Assembly: GCA_949825045.1 (NCBI GenBank) | Contig: OX463832.1 | Location: 17,726,552 to 17,790,551 of the forward strand | Direction of reading: 5' to 3' | DNA: 64,000 bases | Source of the DNA: Argyresthia goedartella | Lineage: Eukaryota; Arthropoda; Insecta; Lepidoptera; Argyresthiidae | Shown here: positions 39,540 through 51,030 of the stretch, piece by piece | Numbering within the stretch: position 1 is the stretch's first letter | Layout of the letters: each line of letters opens with the position of its first letter | Notes under the pieces: generated by a model | What the model was told of the DNA's origin: nothing | What the model saw: only the letters and a program-made list of their open reading frames with translations | The model's database searches: none | Program-made: the position numbers and the translations under genes

Positions 39540-40028
39540 TGTTCAGGATAGGGAACAATCTTTAAATAAATAGATTTCTTGAAATTTGACTTCGTTTTAA
39601 TGTGCGTTACAATAATATCACACGGAAAAGTATAAGAAATTAAGCTTTAAATATTATATATAAAATTGGCACCACAGAGTGTGTTGGCGAGGTTAGGGCG
39701 ATCGAGCAAGTGTCCTTGCGTGCCTGTCGTTCATTCGCTGCAGAGCGCACGGCGCGATGTAGCGGTCCTGTCATTGGTTAATGCCTTTATCGCGTCATCG
39801 ATACGAGCGGCTATTGGCTGCGGCTGCAGCATACCATCTTGGTAAGTACTTGTAGGGTTGCCTCGTTCGGAAACAACACGGCGCCAACAAGTACTTTGGG
39901 CATGTAGCAGCGTGGCGTAGCCTATTATCTGGTAGGGCGCAGCTCAGAGCCTATCTAATTCACACTTTACGCATTCACACTTGTAGCTATATTAGACACT
40001 CTCTTATCATATCGCTGATATCACCACA
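39540..40028 (-). repeat. 5' LTR of BEL-3 (outer end approximate)
   Basis: The inner end is set by the primer site: on the plus strand the LTR begins TGTTCAGGATAGGG at 39540. A CA end near 40028 (TATCACCACA) gives a length of about 490 bp. There is no second LTR to confirm it. Confidence 0.5.
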
Positions 40029-40189
40029 ATAAGGCAGGCCCGTTTTCGGGCGTCCAGAGTCAGAACAAAAGGCGCGCCGGGGTTGTAAACTATTGTTTGT
40101 TTAAATGCGTTAGCTAGGTCTCGGGGTTAGATGGGCACTATACACACGTCCAAAAAAATATTAAACAGCGTTTAACCTCAAAACAAACG

Positions 40190-40447
40190 ACCCAAATGCC
40201 CGAGTCGGCAGTGACCCTGCCTACGAAGCCAAGGGTCCCGGGTTCGAGTCCCGGTGGGGACAAATATTTGTTTGATGAGAACGGATGTTTGTACCTACCC
40301 TAGTCATGGTTGTTTATTTATCTAAGTATAATATTTATCTAAGTATGTGTATCGTTGTCCAGTACTCAAGATACAGGGAATCCTAGTTTGGGGCTAGATC
40401 AATGTGTGTAAAGAGTGTCCAAGGTATTATTATTATTATTATTAATA
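40190..40447 (+). mobile_element. tRNA-derived SINE, copy 2
   Basis: Same element as copy 1 (8673-8936) but on the plus strand. The head has CCCGAGTCGGCAGTGACC and box B GGTTCGAGTCC; the body has TTTGTTTGATGAGAACGGAT; the tail is about six ATT units. The two copies differ at scattered bases and by small indels. Not a functional tRNA gene. Confidence 0.8.
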
Positions 40448-40776
40448 TAAACGTCAAATCCCATACACTTTTGTTTTTAAACAAGTGTTGAATGGTAGTT
40501 TTATTTTTTGTGGTATAGCCCATACATTTCAGAATAAATTGATCACAATAGGCACCTATAAAATCAAGATGATTATAGTTTGTCACTGAAAAACTTAGAT
40601 AAGTTTCCTTAACCTTAACCATTATAGTATATATTCGAGGGGTCTGTACGGGGCCAATCTCAATAACATAATTGGCAGATCTGATAGAATTAATTGTTGA
40701 ATGAATTAAATTAATTCAATACTATTTAGGAGCAAATCTTTATTACGTAGACTGAGAATAGTCTCTTCTCTCTCTA
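40448..40776. other. Unassigned AT-rich DNA
   Basis: A 79-codon minus-strand frame at 40383-40622 overlaps the SINE tail and has no domain. Nothing else stands out. Confidence 0.35.
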
Positions 40777-41036
40777 CTCTTATACGCCGATGATCAGGTT
40801 GTTTTTACTAGTCAGTGGATGAGCTGCAGGAGATGGTAACTTTCATGAACGAATCATTTAAGAAGAATGGGAATTAAAGTGCATGTAAGTAAAACCACGC
40901 ACTCAGATACTTCTTTATCCTTTCATAAAACCATGACTTGGTCTTACTTACATTCAAATTCATTCATGAAAGTTACCATCTCCTACAGCTCTTCCAACGA
41001 CGAAACGAGAATCACTTGATCATCGGCGTATATAAG
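40777..41036. repeat. Head-to-head inverted pair of LINE RT fragments
   Basis: The plus-strand arm (about 40777-40905) encodes LLYADDQVVFTS with remains of VDELQEMVTFMNESFKKNG. The minus-strand arm (about 40915-41036) encodes a related YADDQV followed by LEELQEMVTFMNE-like codons. The arms are diverged, interrupted by stops and separated by only about 10-20 bases, so the region is a large imperfect palindrome. Confidence 0.65.
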
Positions 41037-41134
41037 AGGCTCTGGAAAAGGGCTAATATTCAATCGCACATCAAAAATACTGATTTGCACAGCAAAAAAG
41101 GATCAGCAAAAACTCTTTTTATGATTGAAATATT

Positions 41135-41182
41135 TAATAAGGGTTAGCGTTATCGATAACGATAAGGGTTAGCGTTATCAAA
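41135..41182. repeat. Short direct repeat with central palindrome
   Basis: ATAAGGGTTAGCGTTATC occurs twice (41137-41154 and about 41162-41179) around GATAAC. The junction TTATCGATAA is palindromic. Confidence 0.7.
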
Positions 41183-41612
41183 ACGCACTTGCAATCAATG
41201 TTTTTTTTAAGCCAATACTTTTAGTATTTGACTGACAGAAACACAAAAAAAGGTTAACAAGATACAATAAAGGTTTTTAACTTTAATTTCAATTATTTCC
41301 TCAATATTTATGAGAATCTATGCAACCGATTACTTTACGCAACATCAAAACATCGCTCATCGATGCACGTCCCTATTTAGTTCGTTCACACGATGCTCAG
41401 AGCTGATAGAAGCCTTCGGTGATACCCCGCAATCGATGAAATTGTATGAGCATGAGATGAACCATAGACACTCGCTCTGAACTTCAGAGAGTTACGCCAT
41501 AAGGCTGCTGGTTCAGTTCCAGTTTTTTAAGTTTTTGAAGTGTGCGCGGTGTGGAAGCTTTGAGTTGGTAGATCGTGGATTGATAGGATTACCGTGAACC
41601 CTAAACACAACA
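41183..41612. other. Unassigned DNA left of the Copia LTR
   Basis: No recognised domain on either strand. Short open stretches near 41380-41500 could be LINE remains, but I cannot show it. Confidence 0.3.
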
Positions 41613-41806
41613 TGTACTACAAGAATAAACGTTTATAAACTGAGCTGGTATATTATTTGTAGCTAGATAATAAAGAAACAATAATTGGAAAATATGTACA
41701 ATAGCAGTCAATAGAGAAATCAATAGAGTAAGTGACAGTTGTCAAACTATTCTCATCTAATCATTTGACCAAAGAGATTGTCTTAGAAAGACATACAGCC
41801 TTCACA
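41613..41806 (-). repeat. 3' LTR of the Copia element (outer end approximate)
   Basis: On the minus strand a purine tract AAAAAAGTTGGGAGGG is followed by TGTGAAGGCTGTATG, the LTR start (plus coordinate 41806). The other end is placed at TGTACTAC (41613), giving TG and CA ends and a length of about 194 bp. The partner LTR is outside the window. Confidence 0.5.
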
Positions 41807-41821
41807 CCCTCCCAACTTTTT

Positions 41822-43292
41822 TCAGGATCGAGAGATTCTGTTAAGACCGACTCTCTTGCTCAAATCTTGCAATCTGGGCCCATAGAGAGGTTTGGTCAGC
41901 ATATCAGCTAGCTGTAGCTCTGAAGACATTTGCTTCACTTCAAGTTCTCCGTTGATCACACATTCTCTGACGAAGAAATGCTTCATCTTAATGTGTTTGG
42001 TACGCTTGTGGTACTCATACTTAGGGTTCTGCGAAAGCTTGATTGCTGACTCATTATCGAGGTAGAGTGTAGGCTTGTTCAACTTCACTAAGTGAAGGAG
42101 GCTGATCAGCCATATAAGTTCTTGAGGAGCCTCACTGGCCGCGATTGTTTCTGCTTCAGTCGACGAGATTGACACAACACTTTGGCGTTGAGATCTCCAG
42201 CTAATTGCAGCTGCGGCGAGTAAGCACCCAGTACCAGATGTAGACCTGCCAGTAGATTGATCTCCAGAAAAATCAGAGTCACTATAACAAATTATGTTCT
42301 CTGGTGTGTATGTAAGACCGATTTCAGAGGTTCCTTTGAGATAGCGTAGAATCCTTTTCACGAGTGCAATGTCTTTTGTAGTGGGCGCTTCAAGATGTCT
42401 TGATGCCATTCCAACAGCGTAAGATATGTCAGGCCTTGTGGCTACTGATAGGTGTGTCAGTGCGCCCACAGCCTCTCTGTAAGGAAAGCTAGGTTCAGCT
42501 TGCGTTCCTTGCTCTTTTCCTCCTCCCATATTTTCTTTAACAATAGGTGTCGGTGCAGACTTACAGTTACTCATGTTGAACTTCTGTAAGAGTTTCTTTG
42601 TATAGGACGTTTGACGGAGAGTGATCTTGTCATCCACTTTGCTGATTTCCATTCCAAGGATGTATGTAGCTGGTGACGTTCTGATCTTTAGTATCTTTTC
42701 TAGCTCATTAACAAATTCGGTTTCAGCTTCAATATTGTTGCTTGCTACGAGCCCGTCATCCACGTACAAAGCGATATGGACTTTCTTTGTCCCTCTTACT
42801 CTTGTGTATAAGCATGGATCAGCCTCAGACTGTTTGAGTTCTGATTGCAACAAAAAATCGTTAATGCAGTTGTTCCAGCAACGTGGGGCTTGTTTTAATC
42901 CATACAGGCTTCGTTTTAACAGGCATACACGGTCAGTGCCGTCGTTGAAACCGTCAGGTTGTTTCATAAAGATCTGTTCTTCGACTTTCCCGTTCAAGAA
43001 TGCGGTTGTGACGTCGAATTGCATAAGTCTTAGGTTTTGTTTTGCTGCTGTAGCGAGTAGAGCTCTGATGGTATTCAGTCGAGCCACCGTGCTAAATGTT
43101 TTGTCATAATCAACTCCGGGTGTTTTTTGAAAAACCTTTGATAACCAATCTTGCTTTGTAGCGTTCGATGGTGCCGTCTGGATTCGTTTTAATTTTGTAA
43201 ACCCATTTGCTTGGCAAGGCTTTTCTACCTTTTGGTAATTTAACAAGTTCCCACGTTTCGTTTTCGTCGAGGGATGAGATCTCGCTCAGCAT
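41822..43292 (-). pseudogene. pol: Copia Pol, reverse transcriptase and RNase H
   Basis: The part 43110-43292 has ISSLDENETWELVKLPKGRK and KWVYKIKTNPDGTIERYKAR, the start of the Copia RT. A frameshift near 43130 follows. Then 41822-43246 has GVDYDKTFSTVARLNTIRAL, LRLMQFDVTTAFLNG, YGLKQAPRCWN and the active site HIALYVDDGLVA. The RNase H has YSDSDFSGDQSTGRSTSGTG, SSTEAETIAASEA and DNESAIKLSQNP, with the C-terminal TKHIKMKHFFVREC. All RT and RH catalytic residues I looked for are present. Confidence 0.88.
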
Positions 43293-43472
43293 TGCTTCGA
43301 GTCATTTGTCCTTTTCAGGAGAATTTAGTGTATCCTTGTATGAAGTAGGTTCTCTGAGTTTGTTAACTTCATCAGCAGCTGCCAGCATGAAGTCATCGTA
43401 CCGTTGTGGCGGACGTATCAATGATCTGTCTCGTAGAGACCGTTGGTATATTATAGGTTCTACATTTTCAGG

Positions 43473-44016
43473 TTAATCAATATTTTGTTGTGGTGTATCA
43501 ACGTTTTCAGGAGATGTGCTGTCGATTTGGTCTACTTGTTCTAGGGATTCTTCATAAACACTGTCATTCAGATGGCTTTCAGTTGTGTTTTCTTCGTTAT
43601 TCTCAAATTCAATTTCCATCATCTCTGTTTGTCGCGTTTGGTTTTGCTCTAGAGAAGTTGTATCATTGTTAAGAATGTTTGAAGTTGTTGATTCGTAAAA
43701 GTTAAAGTTCAGTATTTTGACATCTTTTGAGATGACACTCTTGCGTTCAGTTGGAAGGTAGATCTTGTATACTTTGCTGATTTCTGAGTAACCGACAAAC
43801 AAACCAGGTGTCGCTTTTGGTGCGAATTTGTGTCCTTTCAGACCTTTCTTCAGAACAAAGGCTTTAGATCCAAACGGGTGTAAGTGGTTAACGCAGGGCT
43901 TTCTTAGTACCCATCGTTCGAATGGAGTTTGATTTCCAAGAGCGCTATTGATACTTCTGTTCGCCAAATAGTTAGCTGTATTAACTGCTTCAGCCCATAG
44001 ATGCATCGGGGCTTTG
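43473..44016 (-). pseudogene. pol: Copia Pol, integrase end and linker to RT
   Basis: Begins at the BEL-2 junction and reads MHLWAEAVNTANYLANRSIN, then GNQTPFERWVLRKPCVNHLH and FVGYSEISKVYKIYLP. The acidic linker (TEMMEIEFENNEENTTESHL region) is typical. A TAA at 43473 ends the frame. The sequence continues in the same frame with another nonsense codon (TGA near 43303) before the RT start. Confidence 0.82.
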
Positions 44017-44021
44017 GAATC

Positions 44022-44600
44022 TGTTTAATATTAATGCGTCGGAAACGCACCGGTTTTTTGTTGCGCGAATCGATCGCGAGTAATCGAGACATCACTAGCG
44101 AAAACGGCACTAGCAGCTGTCACTCGTACCGGAACGAGATGTAAAATTGGAGGTTATCTTGACAACGCTCTTGGTCTGGTCTCATCGGTGAGAACGAACA
44201 TGGCGGCTCGGGCCCCGTGGCATTGATGGTATTTCGGTGTACCAATTGTAATACAGGCATCGGGCCTGGTCAGAGTGTAAATCTACCTCATAGCGTCGGG
44301 CTATTGATTGTAATTAGATTCGCGTCAGCGGTTGAGTGATTGTGTTGTGAAGCACATAGTCGTATTCGGACGGCGACTCCACGTCAGCAGGCATCGGACA
44401 GCGAAACGACGGCAAGAATTCAATCCATATCCTATCCCAACTGTGCCCCCTTTCCCGAATTCCTGTCTCGAATCGAGCCTACGATCTCCTGTCTACGGTG
44501 ACAAGGTAATAACAATTTCATCATTCTTTTCTCTCACGTGCGGGCAGAGGCACACCCCCTCATGACTCCACGCCGTTCGGTTTAGGCGTGGAATTAATCA
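44022..44600 (+). repeat. 5' LTR of BEL-2
   Basis: 579 bp, TGTTTAATATTAATG to GAATTAATCA. It differs from the 3' LTR at about five positions, for example TATTAATG/TATTTATG and TTAATCA/TTAAACA. The end has an inverted repeat, CCACGCC/GGCGTGG. Confidence 0.92.
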
Positions 44601-45295
44601 TTTTGGTAGCAGGAGCGCGGTTTCCTAGTGGGAAATCATTGATTCACGGTTGTAGGGCTGCCTTTGTCACATTGTAGTTGAGAGAAAAGAATATCTCAGA
44701 TTGGCCGGCAATCTGTTTAGCAATGAGTCTGTGGTCGGTACCACAATTAAAGTTCATTTCGGTTAGTGAAAGTATAAGTGTCAATCTAGTTAATAATTAT
44801 TATAAAATTGTAGTCGGAAACTACTGTTAGTGCGCATAAAGGATTGAACAGTCATTCTGCGAAGTAACTAGATTGTATTACTTGCGATAGAACGTCGGGT
44901 TCTATAGTCCTACAGTGTTATTTCGGTTTACACAGCAGGGTCGGGCTATTTAAGGGGTATTAAGCTGATTTTGCTGACCTCAAAGGAAGTGTGGTTCCTA
45001 TCGGAGGGGCCACTGCTAGAAAAATAGTTTTTTTTTTATAATAACCTTTTGTGTGTTATTTGTATTGTACCACATGGTGGCATTCTCTAATTGATTTAGA
45101 GTGTATATTATAAGGTGTATGTCCACAGGGCGACCATATTAAATATTGTTTAGGATTTAATTGTTTTAGTGGTTGCCTTGGTTTTTACAACTTAGTTTTA
45201 ATTTCTGTGCCCAGCGCTGACGGGAAAGTGCTGGTATCTGGCTGTGCTTAGTTCGGTAGTGAAGCATAGGACCAGGAACAATTAACTCGGTAACC
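44601..45295 (+). other. BEL-2 leader with primer-binding region
   Basis: Four bases after the LTR is TGGTAGCAGGAGCGCGG, the expected place for a primer site; I could not match it to a specific tRNA with confidence. The rest has no ORF before gag at 45296. Confidence 0.55.
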
Positions 45296-47111
45296 ATGGC
45301 ACCTTCGCCCTTGACGGTACTGCGATATGGTGTCCGTGAGGAGATGAGATGGCTCGCCCATACTCACAAGTATGTGGAGCGACCCGACATGGACGATGTC
45401 CTGCTCAAGCGTGTGGAGGACGCAATGACACGCGTCGGGAAGGTGTGTCGGCTGGCGGCGGAGGCTGAAGCCCTCGGGCTTACGGATGAGGCCTCGGTGG
45501 CTGCAGTGAGGCAGCTCTGCGCGGATGCTGACCAGGCGATGGAGTGCTTGGGCGACATCGAGCGTCGCGCCGAAAAAATTAAGCGGTCGCGTCGGGATGA
45601 CCGCGGGGAGGGTAGCGGAGACCCCCCCCCTAAGGGTGTGGTTGGACGGCTTCCACACCTGGAGATTCCGGCCTTCGGTGGGGCAATTTATGAGTGGCCG
45701 GCATTCATCAATTTGTTCGATAGCCTGGTCCACGGTCGGGACGACCTGGACAGCGCCTACAAGTTGGCCCAGCTATTGATGGCACTGCGGGGTGAACCGA
45801 AGGAGTTGGTCGGTCACCTAACGGTTACGGCGGGCAATTATGAGATTGCCCGGGTCATATTGTTTGACCGCTACCAACACAAACGGCGGTTGGTTGATGC
45901 GCAGCTGGGGAAGCTGTTCAGCATCCCAAGAGTAACCCGGGATGTTGACATCCGGGTACAGGTGCTCAACCCTGTGCTGGTGGCCACTAAGGCCCTTCAG
46001 AACCTTGGTCTGCCGGTAGACCAATGGTCATATATTGTGTTATATATGGTTTTGTCACGGTTGCCTGCAGCTGTTCAAAGTCGGTTTGAGCAGCTGCATG
46101 GGCGCAGTAGCTCGGAACTGCCCACGCTCGTCCAATTAACGGAGTTTTTGGAGGGTGAATGCAGGCGATGCGACACCATGGATTCGGAGGCCAGTGTGCA
46201 GCTTGAACCCGCGCGGATGCGGGAGGGGCCGCGCCCCCCACCCCCACGGGGGGGTGGTCGGTCAAAACAATTTGGCGTTTTGAGTGCCGCGCCGTCGGGT
46301 GACGACTGTGCGCACTGCGACAGTGCCGGTCATGAGGTGACCAGTTGCGCCAACTTTAAGGCGCTCGGTGTGGCTGCCCGCAGGAAGGTGGTCTTCCGCC
46401 ACCGATTGTGTTTCGGTTGTTTGGGGCCGCACCCGCTGAGCGAGTGCTCACGGGCGTCCCCCTGTGAGTGCTGCGGTGGCAGGCACCACGTCGTGTTGTG
46501 CCTGAGCCGGTCAGGCCCATCGGACGGTCACCAGGGCCGGACTCAGGTTGGTCGGTCACAGAGCCCAACCAGGGCCGGACCCAGTCCCCCTCCGGGCAAC
46601 GGGAGTCACCAAAGGGGTGACTGGGGTACCCGCGGACGGGACCCCCCCCCGAGGGGAAGGGGGCAGCGCGGGGGGTAACAGGCGGGATAGCCGTGGTTCG
46701 GTCGCCGCTGTCCAGGGCCAGCGAGGACTTCGGGCCGCTGGCTCACCGCGTGTTACGGGCGGGTGTCAGATGGCACCTATGAGTGTGGCGAAGGCTGGGA
46801 GCCCACCACCTTCTGCGCCACCCTGCCCGTCGCTCTGGGAGGCGAACAGGGAGGCGAACAGTCGGATGTCGCCCCCATTCCTAGAGCGCCCCAGGTTGGA
46901 TCCGCTCTCCCCCCTCCACCCACGATGGCCACCGGGCACACCGTACACAGTCCGGTATGGTCGGGTACCGGGCCAGTGAGGGGCCTATTATGCGGGTTGG
47001 GACCCCCTAATGTACATGGGGTCTGATATGCCACCGGTGGCATATCAGCAGCCGAGTTACCAGGCCGATGGAGGTCTGAGCGGGTTCGGATCCCGCGGGG
47101 GTTCCCGCTAG
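45296..47111 (+). pseudogene. gag: BEL-2 Gag
   Basis: ATG 45296 (ACCATGG context). The first frame (to 46678) has the BEL/Pao gag domain (VGRLPHLEIPAFGGAIYEWP, LVGHLTVTAGNYEIARVILF, RRLVDAQLGKLFSIP) and a zinc region (CAHCDSAGHEVTSC, CFGCLGPHPLSEC, CECCGGRHHVVLC). After a C9 run at 46642-46650 the sequence matching BEL-1 (MSPPFLERPRL) is in another frame, the same as pol. That part has a TGA at 46977 where BEL-1 has Arg, then the UAG at 47109-47111. The C9 run is the likely cause of the frame change, by mutation or by slippage. Confidence 0.78.
47109..47111 (+). promoter_or_regulatory. In-frame UAG between BEL-2 gag and pol (candidate readthrough site)
   Basis: CGC TAG GGA, in the pol frame. 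The residues before it (RGGSR) resemble those in BEL-1 (PGGPR). Same codon, same place, in two copies that differ widely around it. Confidence 0.6.
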
Positions 47112-50100
47112 GGACACGCCGCCCACTTACAGGGTGCCGCCACTCCACAGACGGTCATGCTCCCCACCGCCTCGGTGATAGCGTGGAGTTCGGACGGCAA
47201 ATCTTGTGTGGCACGAGCACTATTGGACTCGGGGGCCCAGGGGTGCTTAGTCTCGTGCAACCTTGTAAGACGGTTGGGCATTTCGGTAAGGGAGTACCCA
47301 CATTCCATTCAGGGAATTGGGAACACGGAAGTCGGTTCCGTTAAGGGAGTATGTCGGATTACTCTCTCGTCACGGGTGGATTCATCGGTGAATCTGACGG
47401 TCACGGCATTGGTCATGCCTAATGTGATGGGCTCACACCCTCACGTACGGTTGTCGCCCTCGGTGCGACAGTTGGTCGCTGGGTTGTCACTGGCTGACCC
47501 GGAGTTCGATATTCCGGGCCCAGTAGACATTTTATTGGGTGTCGATGCCTTGGGACACCTGTTAGTGCCAGGTGTCCACGTGTTGCAGGCGACTGGTCTG
47601 GTTTCGGTCAACACCAGACTGGGCCATGCGGTAATGGGTCCGGTCATGCCGGCTGCCCCACGCCTAGCGACTCGTAGTCCCTTATTCGGTTCTGTACTCT
47701 CGGAGGTGATACAGAAGTTTTGGGAGGTGGAGGAACCACCTACGGTCCGCCGGTTGGACCCGGTTGAAGAAGAGTGTGAACAGTTTTATCGGAACAATAC
47801 TGGTCGCCTTCGGTCAGGTCGATTTCTCACACGTCTTCCATTTCGGAGTGATCGCCCACCGCTGGGCAGTTCACACCATGCAGCCGAGACGCGGCTTCTG
47901 TCGATGGAACGACGCATGAAGCGTGACGGGATTTTCCGGCAGAAGTACGTCGACTTCATGCGGGAATACGAGTCGCTCGGCCACATGTCGGTTTCGGGTA
48001 TCGACTGGAAGCGTGAAGACCACTGCTTCCTGCCCCATCACGCGGTCTTGAGGACCCCGGAGGGCAAAATACGGGTGGTGTTCGATGGATCGGCATCAAC
48101 ATCTAACGGCATGAACCTGAACCAGTGTTTGCATTCAGGGTCGAAGTTGAATCATGACATCGCGGATGTTATCACACGGTTCCGTCGACACAATGTTGTG
48201 TTTGTAGCTGACATCCGGATGATGTTTAGACAGACGGTCATTCACCCTGACGATAGACGGTATCAGCTGATACTGTGGCGAGAGAGCCCAGATCAGCCCA
48301 TCAGGGTGTACGAGCTGAACACCAACACGTACGGGCTACGGTCTAGTCCTTATTTGGCGATTCGCACTCTGCGGGAGTTAGTGGATCGAGAACGGTTAAA
48401 TTTCCCTAGAGGAGCAGCGATCCTGGAGCAGGACCTCTACGCGGACGATATCTGTACCGGTGCAGATTCCGTAGAGGAGGCGCTCGCTCGACGGGACGAG
48501 CTAGTTGAGCTCCTACGGGGTGGAGGTTACGAGCTCCGGAAATGGATGTCGAACTCTCCAGAGTTACTGACTGGTCTTCCGGATGACTACCAGCAGGATC
48601 CCCACGTTTTTGAAAATTTGGAAAATCCAAATATGTTGACGGTATTAGGCGTCCAGTACCAGCCGGTGTCAGACATGTTCTCGTATCGGGTCGAGTTGGA
48701 CACCCCGAAGGTCTGGACGAAACGGAACGTCCTCTCAACGGTGGCTAGGACATTTGATCCAAACGGGTGGATCACCCCGGTAACGTTTCAGCTCAAGTGT
48801 TTTATGCAGCAATTGTGGTCTGCTGAGCTGAAATGGGACGACCCGATCGGCGGGTCATTGGGCTCAGAGTGGGACTCGTTCTTTTCGACCCTCCCTGGCA
48901 TCAATCGGATTTCACTGCCACGGAGGTTGGTCCCCACCAAACGATACACCGCCACCCTGCATGGGTTTTGCGATGCCTCGGAGAAGGGCTACGGAGCTGC
49001 GGTGTATCTGCGTACGGTCGACTCCTCGGGGGAGGTTGATGTGCGGTTGGTCATGGCCAAGAGCAAGGTTGCGCCGTTGCGCACTCGCCTGACCATTCCC
49101 AAGTTAGAGCTTTCGGGAGCGGCTCTCCTGACTCGTCTGCTCAACCACACGATGACGGTTCTTCGTGGGTCAATAGCGTTGGAAGATACGGTCTACGCTT
49201 GGACGGACAGCCAGATCGTGTTATGCTGGCTGAAGGCTTCAGTTCACAAGCTGGAGATTTTTGTGGCGAATCGGGTTTCGCAGATTTTGACTTCGGAGGT
49301 TCCCTTGATCTGGAGACATGTTCCAGGGGAAATGAACCCAGCCGACTGTGCGTCTCGTGGGTGTCACGCTCCGGAGTTGGTTGGACATCCCTTGTGGTGG
49401 GGTCCAAAATGGTTGACTCAAGCCGAATCGGATTGGCCAATGAGTCCACGCGTTACCACGGCGAACGGCGCCTTGACAGTCGGTGTCTGTGCGGCGCAAC
49501 CAGAGCCGGAAGAGGAGTTCAGCCTGCTGGAACGGTACAGCTCGCTCGACAAGCTGGTCAATGTGACCGCCTGGATCTGCCGATTTGCGCGGAATTGTCG
49601 GAATTCTGAGGCGCAACGAGTGCGGACACCGGTCCTGACGCCACGGGAACGGAACCATGCGTTGTTCGCATTGGTACGGAACGTGCAGACGGTGCACTTT
49701 AAGTCCGAATTGGACATTCTGAGACGCGGACGCGTCCAACTGAAGGGAGCTGTGGCTCGGCTCAACCCGTTCATTGACCCTCAAGGATTGCTGAGGGTAG
49801 GAGGTCGGCTGCGGAATGCCAACCTGCCTTATGCGGCTCGCCACCCGTTGTTACTCCCTAGGAAAGGGAAGTTGGTCGAACTGTTGATACAGGATCGACA
49901 CATTCGGAATGGGCATGTCGGATGCCACGCCTTGATGGCGTTTCTCCAGCGCGAGTTCTGGATTCTATCGGGAAGACGCTTAGTGCGTAGCGTCGTATTT
50001 CGGTGCCTGCCTTGTTATCGGGCCAAGGCGGCTACGATGCAGCCCCAGATGGGCGATTTGCCCTCGGATAGGGTTAACGAAATCCGGCCCTTTGCGGGTG

Positions 50101-50999
50101 TCGGAACGGATTTCGCGGGACCATTCATGGTCAAGTCTTCACAGCTACGGAACGCCAGATTAGTGAAGGCATACTTGTGCGTCTTCGTGTGCTTGGCCAC
50201 GAAGGCAGTCCACTTGGAGGTGGTCAGTGACCTCACTACGGAGGCATTTATCGCTTGTCTAGATCGGTTCGTCTCACGAAGAGGCCTCCCGACATTAATC
50301 CGTTCGGACAACGGAACAAATTTTGTCGGAGCCAGGCGATATCTGCAGGAGGTCACTCAATTCCTGAACGATAATCAGGATGCCATCGGTACGGCTTGCT
50401 CCTGACGAGGGATTGAATGGGTTTTCAGTCCGCCGGGATGTCCTCATTGGGGAGGAAATTTTGAGGCTGCGGTTAAATCGGCTAAGTCGCACCTGACGAG
50501 GATCATCGGTGAGACCTCTCTACGCTTTGAAGAGCTTGCGACGCTGTTCTGTAAAATTGAAATGACACTGAACTCGCGTCCGTTTTGCCCGCTCAGTTCG
50601 GATCCAAATGATTTGGAAGCGTTGACGCCGGGTCACTTCCTGATAGGTCAGCCACTTAACGCCCTGCCAGAATACCCATTCGGTGATGTTAAGTTAAGTC
50701 GGTTAACTAGGTGGCAGATGTTGCAGCAGATGGCTCAAGATTTTTGGAAACGGTGGTCCCTTGAGTACTTGCACATCTTGCAGCAGCGCCTTAAGTGGAC
50801 TGACCGGACGAGCCCCCCTCAAGTCGGTGATTTGGTGCTGATTAAGGATGCGAACCTGCCATCATTGAGATGGAGACGAGGACGGATCGTCAATTTGTAC
50901 ACGGGTCGGGATGGCACGCCTCGATCAGCAGAAGTCAAGGTGGGGGACTCGGTCCTCAAGAGAGCGGTCGCAACACTTTCTCGCCTTCCTATTGATTAG
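47112..50999 (+). pseudogene. pol: BEL-2 Pol: protease, RT, RNase H, integrase with one stop
   Basis: An open frame from the UAG through ATG 47157 to TGA at 50403-50405, then open to TAG at 50997. BEL-1 has CGA (Arg) at the stop, so one C-to-T change explains it. Protease: ALLDSGAQGCLVS. RT: EQDLYADDICTGA. RNase H: GFCDASEKGYGAAVY and YAWTDSQIVLCWL. Integrase: finger ending FRCLPCYR, then GVGTDFAGPFMVKS, IRSDNGTNF and, beyond the stop, PHWGGNFEAAV with the catalytic Glu. The stop therefore removes the last catalytic residue. The C-terminal part (50562-50999) has the DAN-LP and RWRRGRI motifs. Confidence 0.9.
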
Positions 51000-51019
51000 G
51001 GACAGGTTCGGGCCTGTCC
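51000..51019 (+). other. Conserved hairpin after BEL-2 pol
   Basis: GGACAGG-TTCGGG-CCTGTCC begins on the base after the pol stop codon. The stem is the same as in BEL-1 (23164-23183), the loop differs. Confidence 0.7.
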
Positions 51020-51030
51020 GGGCGGGTGAC
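51019..51030 (+). promoter_or_regulatory. Polypurine tract of BEL-2
   Basis: CGGGCGGGTGAC lies directly before the 3' LTR. The related tract CGGGCGGGTGAT precedes the BEL-1 LTR. It is G-rich but not purely purine. Confidence 0.6.

Larger units (their letters stand above)
35211..40028 (-). mobile_element. BEL-3: BEL/Pao LTR retrotransposon, decayed and rearranged
   Basis: From high to low coordinate: a 5' LTR (about 39540-40028), a tRNA-Arg primer site, a long leader, gag (about 37321-38507), protease and RT (35211-37276), ending at FWTD where LINE-F inserted. The next codons lie inverted at 31813-32136. The rest of integrase and the 3' LTR are not found. At least four frameshifts and an in-frame gag deletion make it an old copy. 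It is a different lineage from BEL-1 and BEL-2. Confidence 0.82.

Noticed and set aside
44332..44565. 77-codon ORF present identically in both BEL-2 LTRs (also 51341-51574)
   Set aside because: Duplicated because the LTR is duplicated; no domain and no start context that favours translation.
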